64,000 bases of DNA from Castellaniella sp049651205 (GTDB lineage: Bacteria; Pseudomonadota; Gammaproteobacteria; Burkholderiales; Burkholderiaceae_B), in assembly GCF_049651205.1 (NCBI RefSeq), contig NZ_JBASBR010000007.1, forward strand, positions 124,001 to 188,000. Direction: 5' to 3'. Positions 44,570 through 53,631 of the stretch are shown here, one piece after another. Made by a program: the position numbers and the translations under genes. The first letter of the stretch is position 1. Each line of letters starts with the position of its first letter. The notes beneath the pieces are model-generated. The model was not told the DNA's origin. It saw only the letters and a list, made by a program, of their open reading frames with translations, and ran no database searches.

Positions 44570-45058
44570 CTAGTAAGGAAGCAACTGCGCGATATCAACG
44601 GGCAGTGCAGATTTGATTTGTTGAAAGCCTTTGACCAGGGCGTCTGAGGTGCGCGCCTGCTGCCACCATGCTTCTTGGGGCAATTTGGTATAGCCGGCCA
44701 GCCCTACCAGAGCCAATACAAGAATTACTCCACGGGCCGCACCAAATACAGCGCCCAACCCATGATCTGCCGGCGTCAGGCCCGTGCGGTCTACCAGGGC
44801 ACCCAGCGCCATGTTAAGCAGCCCTATCGCCAATAAAATCACGATAAAAACGGCCCCATAGGCCGCCAATGTTCGCAACAAACCGTTTTCGATCAGAGTA
44901 TCCAGCCACTGCGACGCCATTGGCCCCCACCAAATAGCCGCCACAAACGCCGCCAGATAGGCAATCAGCGATAGAACCTCCCGGAGGAAGCCCCGCAACA
45001 GACCGATCAGGCAGGACACCACCACGACCGTCAGGACGATGTAATCGAAGCTGGTCAC
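44570..45058 (-). CDS. cvpA: CvpA family membrane protein
   Basis: A 162-residue inner-membrane protein with four hydrophobic helices (about residues 5-22, 28-46, 63-85 and 103-123). Typical features are FDYIVLTVVVVSCLIGLLRG at the N-terminus and the glycine-rich ADHGLGAVFGAARGVILVLA. The family is named for colicin V production in E. coli, where purF and cvpA share an operon; its molecular role, perhaps in envelope homeostasis, is unresolved. ATGA overlap with the SPOR gene (45055-45058). Confidence 0.92.
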   Translation of the reverse strand: MTSFDYIVLTVVVVSCLIGLLRGFLREVLSLIAYLAAFVAAIWWGPMASQWLDTLIENGLLRTLAAYGAVFIVILLAIGLLNMALGALVDRTGLTPADHGLGAVFGAARGVILVLALVGLAGYTKLPQEAWWQQARTSDALVKGFQQIKSALPVDIAQLLPY

Positions 45059-45924
45059 TTGTCGGAAATCAGGCCATTTTGATAACCCAGCGCACGCAGC
45101 CGGGTTTGTGCAGCCTGGGCTGCCTCGTGTGAGCTAAAGGGCCCGACCCGCAGCCGATAGACTGTGCGGCCCCCTGATTGACCTTGCTCGACGTAGGCAT
45201 CGGTAACCCCGGACTGACGCAAGCTGTCACGGCGTTGCAGGGCATCTTGCTGCGCAGTGTAAGCCGCCACCTGGAGGTAATAGCTGCCTTGGCCGGATGC
45301 CGGCACAGGCGCCTTGTTGGAAAGTTTGACGGGTGTTTTGCCCGACAGCAGCGCCAGGGCCACCGAACCGTCATCCGTACGTTCGACCGACTTTGGTTTT
45401 GGCTCGGGCTTGGCCGGCTTGATCGCGGGCTCGGGGATTGGGGCCGCTGCGGAAGGCTCTGGGGCCGGTACAGGAGCGGAGGCCGTGTCTGCCTGACTGC
45501 TGCCGGCTTGGGCAGCCCCTGAGGTTTCGTCTGGCGACGGCGCACTGCCAGACGCCTGGGCAAGGGATGCCGAGCTGCCACTTGCGGCAGGCGTGCTGGT
45601 GGTATCGGGTTGAGCCGGTGCAGTGGAAGTGTCTGGTGACACCTGACCGGATGCGGATGCGCCACCCGACTGAGCGGCGAGCGTTGGCCCCGGGCCTGGC
45701 AACCCTGACGGCGTCGCAGGCACCACGATGGGCGCATGAGTGTCGTCGGTGGCAGGCTCATCGAATAACCACGGAACAACAACGAAGGCGGCGAGCACCA
45801 GTGCCAACGCACCAATCAGGCGCCGACGGGCCTTGCCTCGAAGTTCTTTAAGCTGGGCCTCGCTGGTGCCGCCGGAACGCGTGGTACTGCGTTTACCGGG
45901 CGTGGTCCCTTGACGAAAAAACAT
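45055..45924 (-). CDS. SPOR-domain protein (DedD-like)
   Basis: A 289-residue envelope protein: basic cytoplasmic N-terminus (about 1-34), one membrane helix (about 36-53, RLIGALALVLAAFVVVPWLF), a long Ala/Pro/Ser/Gln-rich periplasmic linker (about 60-200) and a C-terminal SPOR domain (about 212-285) beginning YYLQVAAYTAQQDALQRRD and containing YRLRVGPFSSHEAAQAAQTR. SPOR domains bind glycans stripped of stem peptides at the division septum, so a cell-division role like DedD is likely. The folC-dedD-cvpA-purF order supports that identity. Confidence 0.88.
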   Translation of the reverse strand: MFFRQGTTPGKRSTTRSGGTSEAQLKELRGKARRRLIGALALVLAAFVVVPWLFDEPATDDTHAPIVVPATPSGLPGPGPTLAAQSGGASASGQVSPDTSTAPAQPDTTSTPAASGSSASLAQASGSAPSPDETSGAAQAGSSQADTASAPVPAPEPSAAAPIPEPAIKPAKPEPKPKSVERTDDGSVALALLSGKTPVKLSNKAPVPASGQGSYYLQVAAYTAQQDALQRRDSLRQSGVTDAYVEQGQSGGRTVYRLRVGPFSSHEAAQAAQTRLRALGYQNGLISDK

Positions 45925-45941
45925 CAGTCAGCTCACCCATC

Positions 45942-45967
45942 GAAAAGGCAGGCTGACCCGCCTGCCT
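45942..45967 (-). terminator. Intrinsic-terminator-like hairpin between folC and the SPOR gene
   Basis: Perfect 8-bp GC-rich stem AGGCAGGC / GCCTGCCT (45946-45953 with 45960-45967), 6-base loop, followed in the minus direction by TTTT. It begins two bases after the folC stop and only about 20 bases before the next start, leaving no room for a separate promoter in the gap; it probably acts as a partial terminator inside the cluster. Confidence 0.65.
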
Positions 45968-45969
45968 GG

Positions 45970-47376
45970 TCAAGAAAGAACGTCCCGGCCTTCTTGGCGC
46001 AGGACCTGAAGCACGGGCCCCACTGTTGCAAAAGACCCGAACACAAGAATTCTATCATTGTCGGTTGCCAAACGACGGGCTTCTGCAAAGGCTTGTTCCG
46101 GACTGTCAAAGGTTGAAACCTGAACATCTTGCTTGGCCACAGCTGGCCGGGGGGCCGCTTTTACCCCGGGTTTGTGGTCTCCGCGCTTGATTTCTGCGGT
46201 TTGCACAACGAAAGGATCGACCGGCGCCACGTCACCGGTAATCCGGTGAACGATGTCGGCAAGCGCCTTGGCCGAGGTACCACGGGGGCCTCCAGTGGTG
46301 GCGCACAGCCAGCGATCCACCCGGCGGGTGAGCTTGGCCAGAGTGTGCTCGATGTCCTTGTCGTGCAGCATGCCCACCACCGCATACGTGTGTGGATAAT
46401 GCCCCATGCTGTCGAGGTTTTGCCCCACTGCAGCCGCAGCGTGCGGATTGTGGCCAACATCCAGGATGGTGGCGGGCAGGCCAGGCAAAATCTGCATGCG
46501 TCCAGGCAGACCGACATGCAAAAGCCCCTGACGCACATTTTGCTGTGTTACCACAAGGCGGTCGCGCAGATTTTCAAGCGCAGCCAGCGCAGCGGAGGCA
46601 TTGAGCAATTGATTGGCGCCACGCAGGGCGGGATAGCCCAGCGCATTACGGCGCTGCAAACGCCCACCGTAGGCCCATTGCTGCCGGTCTCCGGAATAGT
46701 TGAAGTCGATCCCAAAGCGCCAGAGATCCGCACCAATTTCTGCGGCATAGTCTATGACGGTTTGTGGAGGGACGGGATCAGCACAGATCGCGGGCTTGCC
46801 CGGCCGAAAGATATGCGCCTTTTCCCAGCCGATCGCTTCACGAGTGTTACCCAGATAGGCCATGTGATCGAGATCGACGCTGGTGAGCACGGCGCAGTCG
46901 GTATCGATGATATTGACGGCATCAAGGCGCCCACCCAAGCCGACCTCAAGCAACACCACATCCAGGGCAGCAGCTTGAAACAGCAGCAAAGCCGCCAGGG
47001 TGGTCATTTCAAAGTAAGTCAGGGACACATCGCCACGGGCCGCTTCAATGCGCTCCAGTTGCGCAACAATATCGCCATCGGCGGCTTCCTGGCCGTTGAT
47101 CCGGATGCGCTCGTTGAAGCGCAGCAAATGAGGCGAGGTGTACTGCCCAACGTGATAACCCGCATCCAACAAGATGGACTCGAGCATCGCGCAGGTAGAA
47201 CCTTTGCCGTTAGTACCCGCCACAGTGATTTTCACGCAGTCCAGCGACAGCCGCATGCGCTGGGCCACCGCACGGATACGATCAAGACCCAAATCAATGG
47301 CTTTGGGATGCAGGGTTTCGAGGTAAGCCAACCAATCGGCTAGCGGGGCACCAGAAGCAGGAGCAATAGAAGACAT
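45970..47376 (-). CDS. folC: Bifunctional dihydrofolate synthase / folylpolyglutamate synthase
   Basis: Mur-ligase-family enzyme that adds glutamate to dihydropteroate and to folates. 468 residues. ATP P-loop ITVAGTNGKGSTCAMLES, MTTLAALLLFQ, LEVGLGGRLDAVNI, TSVDLDHMAYLG, and the C-terminal domain start with LPGRMQILPGLPATILDVGH (in part). ATG 47376 begins MSSIAPASG; the open frame continues 45 bases upstream across the terminator region. In relatives accD usually precedes folC; here lpdA does. Confidence 0.95.
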   Translation of the reverse strand: MSSIAPASGAPLADWLAYLETLHPKAIDLGLDRIRAVAQRMRLSLDCVKITVAGTNGKGSTCAMLESILLDAGYHVGQYTSPHLLRFNERIRINGQEAADGDIVAQLERIEAARGDVSLTYFEMTTLAALLLFQAAALDVVLLEVGLGGRLDAVNIIDTDCAVLTSVDLDHMAYLGNTREAIGWEKAHIFRPGKPAICADPVPPQTVIDYAAEIGADLWRFGIDFNYSGDRQQWAYGGRLQRRNALGYPALRGANQLLNASAALAALENLRDRLVVTQQNVRQGLLHVGLPGRMQILPGLPATILDVGHNPHAAAAVGQNLDSMGHYPHTYAVVGMLHDKDIEHTLAKLTRRVDRWLCATTGGPRGTSAKALADIVHRITGDVAPVDPFVVQTAEIKRGDHKPGVKAAPRPAVAKQDVQVSTFDSPEQAFAEARRLATDNDRILVFGSFATVGPVLQVLRQEGRDVLS

Positions 47377-47394
47377 GAGAATGAAAATCACATA

Positions 47395-47428
47395 GAAAAC
47401 GGCAGGTGCCGATATTAGCACCTGCCGT
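47395..47428 (-). terminator. Intrinsic terminator of the aceE-aceF-lpdA operon
   Basis: Perfect 11-bp stem (47399-47409 with 47418-47428), 8-base loop, then TTTTC in the minus direction. It lies 46 bases after the lpdA stop and directly before folC, so it should separate the two transcription units. Confidence 0.8.
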
Positions 47429-47473
47429 GTACGGGCTGGCTGACATCCCTACTGCCAACCGGGCCCTTATCCC

Positions 47474-49297
47474 TTATCGGGCTGGCCGCGCGGGAGGTAC
47501 GTCTGTGCAGTGACCATCGGCGATCTCTGCCGCCATGCCGACGGATTCTCCCAGGGTGGGATGCGGATGGATGGTTTTGCCGATATCCACCGAATCTGCA
47601 CCCATCTCGATGGCGAGTACAACCTCGCTGATGAGATCGCCCGCGTGGGTACCCACGATGCCACCACCGAGGATCCGGCCGGTTTCGGCATCAAAAAGCA
47701 ACTTGGAGAAGCCCTCGTCGCGGCCGTTGGCAATGGCACGCCCGGACGCTTGCCAGGGGAACAGACCTTTTTTAAGGGCAATCCCTTGTTTTTTGGCGTC
47801 TTCTTCAGTGAGCCCTACCCAGGCAACTTCGGGGTCTGTGTAGGCAACCGAGGGAATCACACGGGCATCGAAGAAGGATTTCTGACCGGCGATGGCTTCG
47901 GCGGCAACATGCGCCTCGTGTACTGCCTTGTGGGCCAACATGGGCTGCCCGACGATGTCGCCGATGGCATAGATATGCGGCACATTGGTGCGCATCTGCT
48001 TGTCGACACTGATGAAACCACGATCGCCAACAATGACACCCGCTTTGTCGGCACCGATTTTTTTACCATTGGGCGATCGCCCGACTGCTTGCAGGACAAG
48101 GTCGTAGCACTGGGGTTCTTTGGGGGCAGCCTCGCCCTCGAAAGTGACCCAGATCCCGTCTTCCTTGGCCTCAGCAGCAACGGTTTTGGTTTTGAGCATG
48201 ACATGATCAAAGCGCGGCTCGTTGCGCTTTTGCCATACCTTGACCAAATCACGATCGGCGCCTGTCATAAGCGTTGGCAGCATCTCGACCACATCCAGAC
48301 GGGCGCCCAGGGCGGAGTACACCGTCCCCATCTCGAGGCCAATAATGCCACCACCGATGATCAGCATACGCTTGGGAATGGCCGACAATGCCAACGCACC
48401 GGTTGAGTCGACGATGCGGGGATCTTCTGGCAAGAATGGTAGTTTTACCGACTGGCTGCCCGCCGCAATGATGCCTGAGGCAAACTTGATTGTCGTGGTG
48501 CCACCGTCGGCTTTCTCTACCGTCAAATGGTGGGGATCGGCAAAAGAACCGACGCCCTGGACAACTGTTACCTTGCGTGCCTTGGCCATCCCGGCAAGAC
48601 CGCCTGTCAGCTTGCTGACCACGCCATCCTTGTAGCCCCTGACGCCGGCCAGATCGATTTTGGGTTCGCCAAAACTGATGCCATGCGCACCCAGGGACTT
48701 TGCTTCTTCGAGTACGCTGACGGTATGCAGCAATGCCTTTGACGGGATACACCCGACATTAAGGCACACGCCGCCCAGTGTGGCATAGCGCTCGACCAGC
48801 ACCACTTTGAGGCCGAGATCCGCTGCACGGAAGGCAGCCGAGTATCCGCCGGGCCCCGCGCCGAGCACCAAGACATCGCACTCGGTGTCTGCCGTGCCAC
48901 TGAACTGCCCTGCTGTCGGCGCAGGAGCCGGTGCACTGGCGGGTGCAACGGCAGCAGCCGCAGCAGGTGCCGCCGGCGCATTGCTGCTGGACGGGGCGGG
49001 TTTATCAGATTTTGCCGCCGTTTTTTTCTCGGCTGCAGGCGCAGACGATTGGCCGGATTCACTGGCTTCGACACGCAAAATAGTGGTGCCTTGCGTGACC
49101 TTGTCGCCGACCTTGACCAACACCTCTTTGACAACCCCGCCTTGATCAGAGGGGATCTCCATGGAGGCTTTGTCCGATTCGACGGTGATCAGGCTTTGCT
49201 CTGGGGTGATGGTGTCGCCCACAGCCACCAGCAATTCGATCACATCAACCTGATCAAAATCACCGATATCCGGAACATTGACGTCATTTAGACTCAT
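47474..49297 (-). CDS. lpdA: Dihydrolipoyl dehydrogenase with N-terminal lipoyl domain (PDH E3)
   Basis: Flavoprotein that reoxidises the lipoyl groups of pyruvate dehydrogenase, reducing NAD. 607 residues, about 130 longer than plain E3. Residues 1-78 form a lipoyl domain with the lipoylation Lys in VESDKASMEIP; an Ala/Pro linker (about 82-130) follows; the E3 core has the FAD motif VLVLGAGPGGYSAAFRAADLG, the redox pair GGVCLNVGCIPSKALLH, the NAD-binding IIGGGIIGLEMG and the active-site His-Pro-Thr of HPHPTLGESVGMAAE. The lipoyl part is nearly the same as that of AceF. Last gene of the aceEF operon. Confidence 0.97.
   Translation of the reverse strand: MSLNDVNVPDIGDFDQVDVIELLVAVGDTITPEQSLITVESDKASMEIPSDQGGVVKEVLVKVGDKVTQGTTILRVEASESGQSSAPAAEKKTAAKSDKPAPSSSNAPAAPAAAAAVAPASAPAPAPTAGQFSGTADTECDVLVLGAGPGGYSAAFRAADLGLKVVLVERYATLGGVCLNVGCIPSKALLHTVSVLEEAKSLGAHGISFGEPKIDLAGVRGYKDGVVSKLTGGLAGMAKARKVTVVQGVGSFADPHHLTVEKADGGTTTIKFASGIIAAGSQSVKLPFLPEDPRIVDSTGALALSAIPKRMLIIGGGIIGLEMGTVYSALGARLDVVEMLPTLMTGADRDLVKVWQKRNEPRFDHVMLKTKTVAAEAKEDGIWVTFEGEAAPKEPQCYDLVLQAVGRSPNGKKIGADKAGVIVGDRGFISVDKQMRTNVPHIYAIGDIVGQPMLAHKAVHEAHVAAEAIAGQKSFFDARVIPSVAYTDPEVAWVGLTEEDAKKQGIALKKGLFPWQASGRAIANGRDEGFSKLLFDAETGRILGGGIVGTHAGDLISEVVLAIEMGADSVDIGKTIHPHPTLGESVGMAAEIADGHCTDVPPARPAR
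49153..49273. repeat. Direct repeat of lipoyl-domain DNA, copy in lpdA
   Basis: 121 bp that align without gaps to 50529-50649 in aceF, with most positions identical by eye and many changes synonymous. It is a coding repeat from a duplicated lipoyl domain. Confidence 0.7.
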
Positions 49298-49308
49298 GTG
49301 TGCCCCCT

Positions 49309-50673
49309 TTACAGGATGATGCGGCGGAAGTCCGCCAGCAAGCCCGCCAGATAGGCGTTGAATCGCGCCGCAGAGGCACCGTCGATCACCCGGTGATCAT
49401 AAGACAGCGATAACGGCAGCATCAACCGGGGCTGAAATGCCGAGCCATCCCATACCGGCTGCATGGCAGAGCGCGACACGCCAAGAATGGCGACTTCAGG
49501 TGCATTGATGATAGGCGTGAAATCGGTGCCACCAATACCGCCCAAAGATGAAATCGAGAAGCATCCGCCTTGCATTTGCGATGGCGAGAGTTTGCCTTCC
49601 CGGGCTTGGGCAGCAAGCTCGGAGGTTTCTGCGGCAAGCTCGAGCACGCCCTTTTTATCGGCATCACGGATAACCGGAACGACCAGCCCATTGGGGGTGT
49701 CTGCCGCAAAGCCAATGTGGAAGTAATGCTTGAGAACGAGATTGTCGCCATCGAGCGAGGCGTTGAAGTCGGGGAATTTTTTAAGCGCCGCGACGACTGC
49801 CTTGATAAGGAACGCCAGCATAGTGACCTTGATGCCGGCTTTTTTGTTCTCGGCATTGAGCTGCTGACGCAATGCTTCAAGATCCGTGATATCTGCCACG
49901 TCGTTGTTGGTGACGTGCGGGATCATGACCCAGTTGCGATGCAGGTTTGCACCGGAAATCTTTTTGATGCGCGACAGCGCACGGGTTTCGATTTCGCCAA
50001 ACTTGGCAAAATCGACTTTGGGCCAGCCTAGTACGCTGAAACCTTCGCCAGCCGCCAGGGTTGAACCCACCGGGCTGGTTCCGCCCGTGGCCAAGGCTTG
50101 CTTGACATAGCCGCGCACGTCATCGGCCGTGATGCGGTTTTTCGGGCCCGTTCCGCTGACTTGCGCCAGATTGACGCCGAGCTCACGGGCAAACTGACGC
50201 ACAGACGGTGAGGCATGTGGCAGATTACGCAAAGGCACATCGGCTTCAGCAAACGCGGCTGTCGGGGAGGTGCGGCCAGAGGCGCTAGGAGCCGCAGCGG
50301 GTGCGGCTTCCTGGGGCGCTGATGCTGCCTTTGGAGCCTCGACCTCAGGCGCCTTGGCCTCAGGGGCATCCGCCTTGGCGACAGGCGCAGCAGGCGCCTC
50401 TGCGGGCTTGGCATCGCCTGCCTGTTTGCCAGCGGCCTCTGCCTCGACCTCGAGGATGACAGCCCCCTCGGCCACTTTGTCGCCTACCTTGACCTTGATA
50501 GACTTGACCACCCCACCCTCTGAGGCTGGGATTTCCATGGAGGCTTTATCGGATTCGACTGTAATCAGGCTTTGTTCGGCTGTGATGGTGTCGCCGACAG
50601 CCACCAGCAACTCGATGACGTCGACCTGGTCGAAATCACCGATATCCGGGACTTTGATTTCCACGATACTCAT
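49309..50673 (-). CDS. aceF: Dihydrolipoyllysine-residue acetyltransferase (PDH E2)
   Basis: Core of the pyruvate dehydrogenase complex; passes the acetyl group to CoA. 454 residues. One lipoyl domain (1-78, lipoylation Lys in VESDKASMEIPA), a long Ala/Pro/Glu linker, the E3/E1-binding domain (about 150-190, with ASPSVRQFARELGVNLAQVS) and the catalytic domain with the active-site YDHRVIDGASAARF. Only one lipoyl domain is present, against three in E. coli; the extra one sits on lpdA. 14 bases after aceE and 11 before lpdA. Confidence 0.97.
   Translation of the reverse strand: MSIVEIKVPDIGDFDQVDVIELLVAVGDTITAEQSLITVESDKASMEIPASEGGVVKSIKVKVGDKVAEGAVILEVEAEAAGKQAGDAKPAEAPAAPVAKADAPEAKAPEVEAPKAASAPQEAAPAAAPSASGRTSPTAAFAEADVPLRNLPHASPSVRQFARELGVNLAQVSGTGPKNRITADDVRGYVKQALATGGTSPVGSTLAAGEGFSVLGWPKVDFAKFGEIETRALSRIKKISGANLHRNWVMIPHVTNNDVADITDLEALRQQLNAENKKAGIKVTMLAFLIKAVVAALKKFPDFNASLDGDNLVLKHYFHIGFAADTPNGLVVPVIRDADKKGVLELAAETSELAAQAREGKLSPSQMQGGCFSISSLGGIGGTDFTPIINAPEVAILGVSRSAMQPVWDGSAFQPRLMLPLSLSYDHRVIDGASAARFNAYLAGLLADFRRIIL
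50529..50649. repeat. Direct repeat of lipoyl-domain DNA, copy in aceF
   Basis: Partner of 49153-49273 (same length and orientation), covering the first half of the AceF lipoyl domain including the lipoyl-Lys codon. Confidence 0.7.
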
Positions 50674-50687
50674 GTTCCTCGTCCTCC

Positions 50688-53396
50688 TCAGGCGTGATGC
50701 GGGTTGGCCTTGCCGGCATCAATCCCGTATTTGGCAATGGCTTCTGCACACTTGGCAATATCAATCGTGCCTTCATCCGCCAGGCTGCGCAGGGCGGCCA
50801 ACACGATGAAATGACGATCGATCTCGAAGTGCTTGCGCAGCTCGGAACGGAAATCCGACCGGCCAAAGCCGTCGGTACCCAGCACCTTGAAGTGGCGGCC
50901 ATCGGGGATGAACGGCCGGATCATGTCGCCATACGCCTTGATGTAGTCTGTGGAAACGATGATTGGGCCTTGCGTGTCTTTGAGTTGCCGGGTGACATAA
51001 GGCACCTGGGCCGGCTCGGTGGGATGCAGCAGGTTGTGACGCTCGACATCCAGGCCATCCCGGCGTAGTTCGGTGAAGCTGGTAGCGCTCCAAACATCGG
51101 AGCTGACACCCCAGTCTTGCTCTAGCAGCTCTTGGGCAGCCAGCACTTCACGCAAAATGGTGCCTGAGCCCATCAGCTGCACGTGTGTTTTGGCGGGCTT
51201 CTTGCTGCTGTTGAGTTTGTACATCCCACGCAAGATACCGTCTTCGTCGCCTGCTTTCAGACCCGGTTGTGCGTAGTTTTCGTTCATCACCGTAATGTAG
51301 AAAAAGACGTCTTCCTGGTTGTGCATCATGCGCTGCAGGCCACTGCGGATAATCACCGCAACTTCGTGAGCAAAGGCAGGATCGTAGGCGATGCAATTGG
51401 GGATGAGCGAAGCCTGGATATGGCTATGGCCGTCTTCGTGCTGCAGGCCTTCGCCATTAAGCGTTGTACGGCCTGCCGTACCGCCCAGGACAAAGCCCCG
51501 GGCCAGCATGTCGCCCGCCGCCCAGGCATGATCGCCAAAGCGCTGGAACCCGAACATGGAGTAATAGATAAAGAACGGGATCATGATGGTGTTGCTGACA
51601 GAGTACGACGTGGCCGCCGCAATCCAGGAGCTGAAACCACCGGCTTCATTGATGCCTTCTTGAAGCAATTGCCCGTTTTCGGCTTCACGGTAATACATCA
51701 CCTGGCCTTTATCGACCGGCACGTATTTCTGGCCTTCGGGCGCATAGATACCGATCTGACGGAACAGGCCTTCCATACCAAAAGTGCGTGACTCGTCGAC
51801 CAGGATGGGTACAACCCGTGGGGCCAGCTCTTTGTCGCGCAAAATTTGGTTGAGCACGCGCACAAACGCTTGCGTCGTGGAGATTTCGCGGCCTTCGGCG
51901 GTGGGTTCAAGCACAGCCTTGAAGGCTTCGAGCGGCGGCACCGGTAAAGATTGATCGGCCTTCTGGCGACGATGAGGCAGATACCCGCCCAAGGCCTTGC
52001 GATGTTCGTGCAGGTACTTCATTTCGGGCGAGTCTTCGGCCGGCTTGAAGTACGGAATCTGTTCGACTTGGTCATCGGGGATAGGAATATTGAAGCGGTC
52101 GCGGAACTCGCGCACGGAATCAATGTCGAGTTTCTTTTGTTGGTGCGTGGGGTTTTTGGCCTGACCCACATGCCCCATGCCATAACCCTTGATGGTTTTG
52201 GCCAAAATGACGGACGGTTGTCCTTTGTGGCCGGCAGCCGCTGCAAAAGCAGCATAAACCTTGTGGGGATCATGACCGCCGCGGTTCAGGCGCCAAACAT
52301 CTTCGTCGCTCATGCGGCTGACCATCTCGAGCAGCTTAGGGTGCTTGCCAAAGAATCTTTCACGGACAAACTTGCCATCATTGGCTTTATAAGCCTGATA
52401 CTCGCCATCAACGGTTTCTTCCATGATGCGACGCAAAATGCCTTCTTTATCACGCGCAAAAAGAGGATCCCAGTAACCACCCCAGATCAGCTTAAGGACA
52501 TTCCAGCCATTGCCACGGAACGCGCCTTCGAGCTCTTGAATGATTTTGCCATTGCCGCGCACTGGGCCATCCAGGCGCTGCAGGTTGCAGTTGACCACGA
52601 AGATAAGGTTATCGAGTTTCTCGCGCGAAGCCAGGCCAATGGCTGCCAGGGTTTCGGGCTCATCGATCTCGCCATCGCCAACAAACACCCAGACTTTACG
52701 CTGGGCCGTGTCGGCGAGACCACGGGCATGCAAATATTTGAGGAACCGTGCCTGATAGATGGCCATCATGGGGCCAAGACCCATGGACACCGTGGAAAAC
52801 TGCCAGAAGCCAGGCATGAGTTTGGGGTGCGGGTAGGACGAAAGCCCCTTGCCCTTGCCGCCCACTTCCTGACGGAACCAGTCGAGGTTCTCTTCTGTCA
52901 GGCGGCCTTCGAGGAAGGCACGCGAGTACATGCCGGGCGAGGAGTGGCCCTGAAAATAGATGAGGTCGCCACCGTGCTCGGGAGACTCTGCATGCCAGAA
53001 GTGGTTTTGGCCGCACTCAATCATGGTAGCCAGTGAAGCGAACGACGCAATGTGCCCGCCCAGGCTGCCGCCATCGGCCGGCTCGTGCTTGTTGGCCTTG
53101 ACGACCATCGCCATCGCGTTCCAGCGGATATACGAGCGGATGCGTTCTTCAAGCACCATATTGCCCGGATGCGGAGGTTCGAGCCCCGGCGGAATCGTAT
53201 TGACGTATGCCGTATTGGGCGAAAATGGGATGTGGGCTCCTGAGCGGCGCGCCAGATCGATCAAGCTTTCGATCAGGAAATGGGCGCGTTCGGCCCCCTC
53301 GCGATCGAGGACGGCTTCGAGTGAATCGAGCCATTCTTGAGTTTCTTGTTGATCAGGATCTGCCACCTGGGCGCTTGCTTGTTCAAGAGAGGACAT
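50688..53396 (-). CDS. aceE: Pyruvate dehydrogenase E1 component, homodimeric
   Basis: Thiamin-diphosphate enzyme that decarboxylates pyruvate and acetylates the E2 lipoyl group. 902 residues, standard for the homodimeric type. Motifs: the TPP-binding VFVGDGEIDEPETLAA with downstream VNCNLQRLDGPVRGNGKI, GGHIASFASLATMIE and FQGHSSPGMYSRAFLEGRL near the N-terminus, and YFAGTAGRTTLNGEGLQHEDG-type transketolase segment (GRTTLNGEGLQHEDGHSH) in the second half. AGGAG precedes ATG 53396; the frame is open 36 bases more upstream. First gene of the operon. Confidence 0.97.
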   Translation of the reverse strand: MSSLEQASAQVADPDQQETQEWLDSLEAVLDREGAERAHFLIESLIDLARRSGAHIPFSPNTAYVNTIPPGLEPPHPGNMVLEERIRSYIRWNAMAMVVKANKHEPADGGSLGGHIASFASLATMIECGQNHFWHAESPEHGGDLIYFQGHSSPGMYSRAFLEGRLTEENLDWFRQEVGGKGKGLSSYPHPKLMPGFWQFSTVSMGLGPMMAIYQARFLKYLHARGLADTAQRKVWVFVGDGEIDEPETLAAIGLASREKLDNLIFVVNCNLQRLDGPVRGNGKIIQELEGAFRGNGWNVLKLIWGGYWDPLFARDKEGILRRIMEETVDGEYQAYKANDGKFVRERFFGKHPKLLEMVSRMSDEDVWRLNRGGHDPHKVYAAFAAAAGHKGQPSVILAKTIKGYGMGHVGQAKNPTHQQKKLDIDSVREFRDRFNIPIPDDQVEQIPYFKPAEDSPEMKYLHEHRKALGGYLPHRRQKADQSLPVPPLEAFKAVLEPTAEGREISTTQAFVRVLNQILRDKELAPRVVPILVDESRTFGMEGLFRQIGIYAPEGQKYVPVDKGQVMYYREAENGQLLQEGINEAGGFSSWIAAATSYSVSNTIMIPFFIYYSMFGFQRFGDHAWAAGDMLARGFVLGGTAGRTTLNGEGLQHEDGHSHIQASLIPNCIAYDPAFAHEVAVIIRSGLQRMMHNQEDVFFYITVMNENYAQPGLKAGDEDGILRGMYKLNSSKKPAKTHVQLMGSGTILREVLAAQELLEQDWGVSSDVWSATSFTELRRDGLDVERHNLLHPTEPAQVPYVTRQLKDTQGPIIVSTDYIKAYGDMIRPFIPDGRHFKVLGTDGFGRSDFRSELRKHFEIDRHFIVLAALRSLADEGTIDIAKCAEAIAKYGIDAGKANPHHA

Positions 53397-53507
53397 TGTG
53401 CGTGTCTCCTGGGATGATAAGGACGCGACCATATATCGCGTCTGCCTGTTTTGAGCCGGACATGAGGGCCCGAGGATAAAAACATCGAGGTGCCGGCAGC
53501 TACACCC

Positions 53508-53578
53508 ATTCTAGGAAAGACCTGGCTTGAGCACAAGTAAAATTTCACCTCGTGGTTTTAATTTTTATTATGTGAAAT
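53508..53578 (-). promoter_or_regulatory. Candidate aceE promoter with upstream inverted repeat
   Basis: On the minus strand TTGTGC (53531-53536) and TAGAAT (53508-53513) are 17 bases apart, a plausible sigma-70 promoter about 110 bases before aceE; the -10 is good, the -35 weak. Just upstream of it is an inverted repeat, ATTTCAC (53542-53548) and GTGAAAT (53572-53578), 23 bp apart in AT-rich DNA, placed as an activator site for aceE or an operator for the divergent kinase gene would be. Confidence 0.45.
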
Positions 53579-53631
53579 ATTGAATAGTGTTTTCGCGTCT
53601 AAAATGGCGCAATCATCCGACCTCCAAGGCC

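Noticed and set aside
45055..45058. cvpA as evidence of a bacteriocin cluster
   Set aside because: The name is historical; the gene is in its housekeeping place beside purF and no bacteriocin genes are present.
46129..47343. 404-codon plus-strand frame opposite folC
   Set aside because: Antisense to an intact folC with all motifs; no start signal or recognisable domain.
51951..53036. 361-codon plus-strand frame opposite aceE
   Set aside because: Antisense to aceE, whose sequence is fully conserved; the frame has no domain features.
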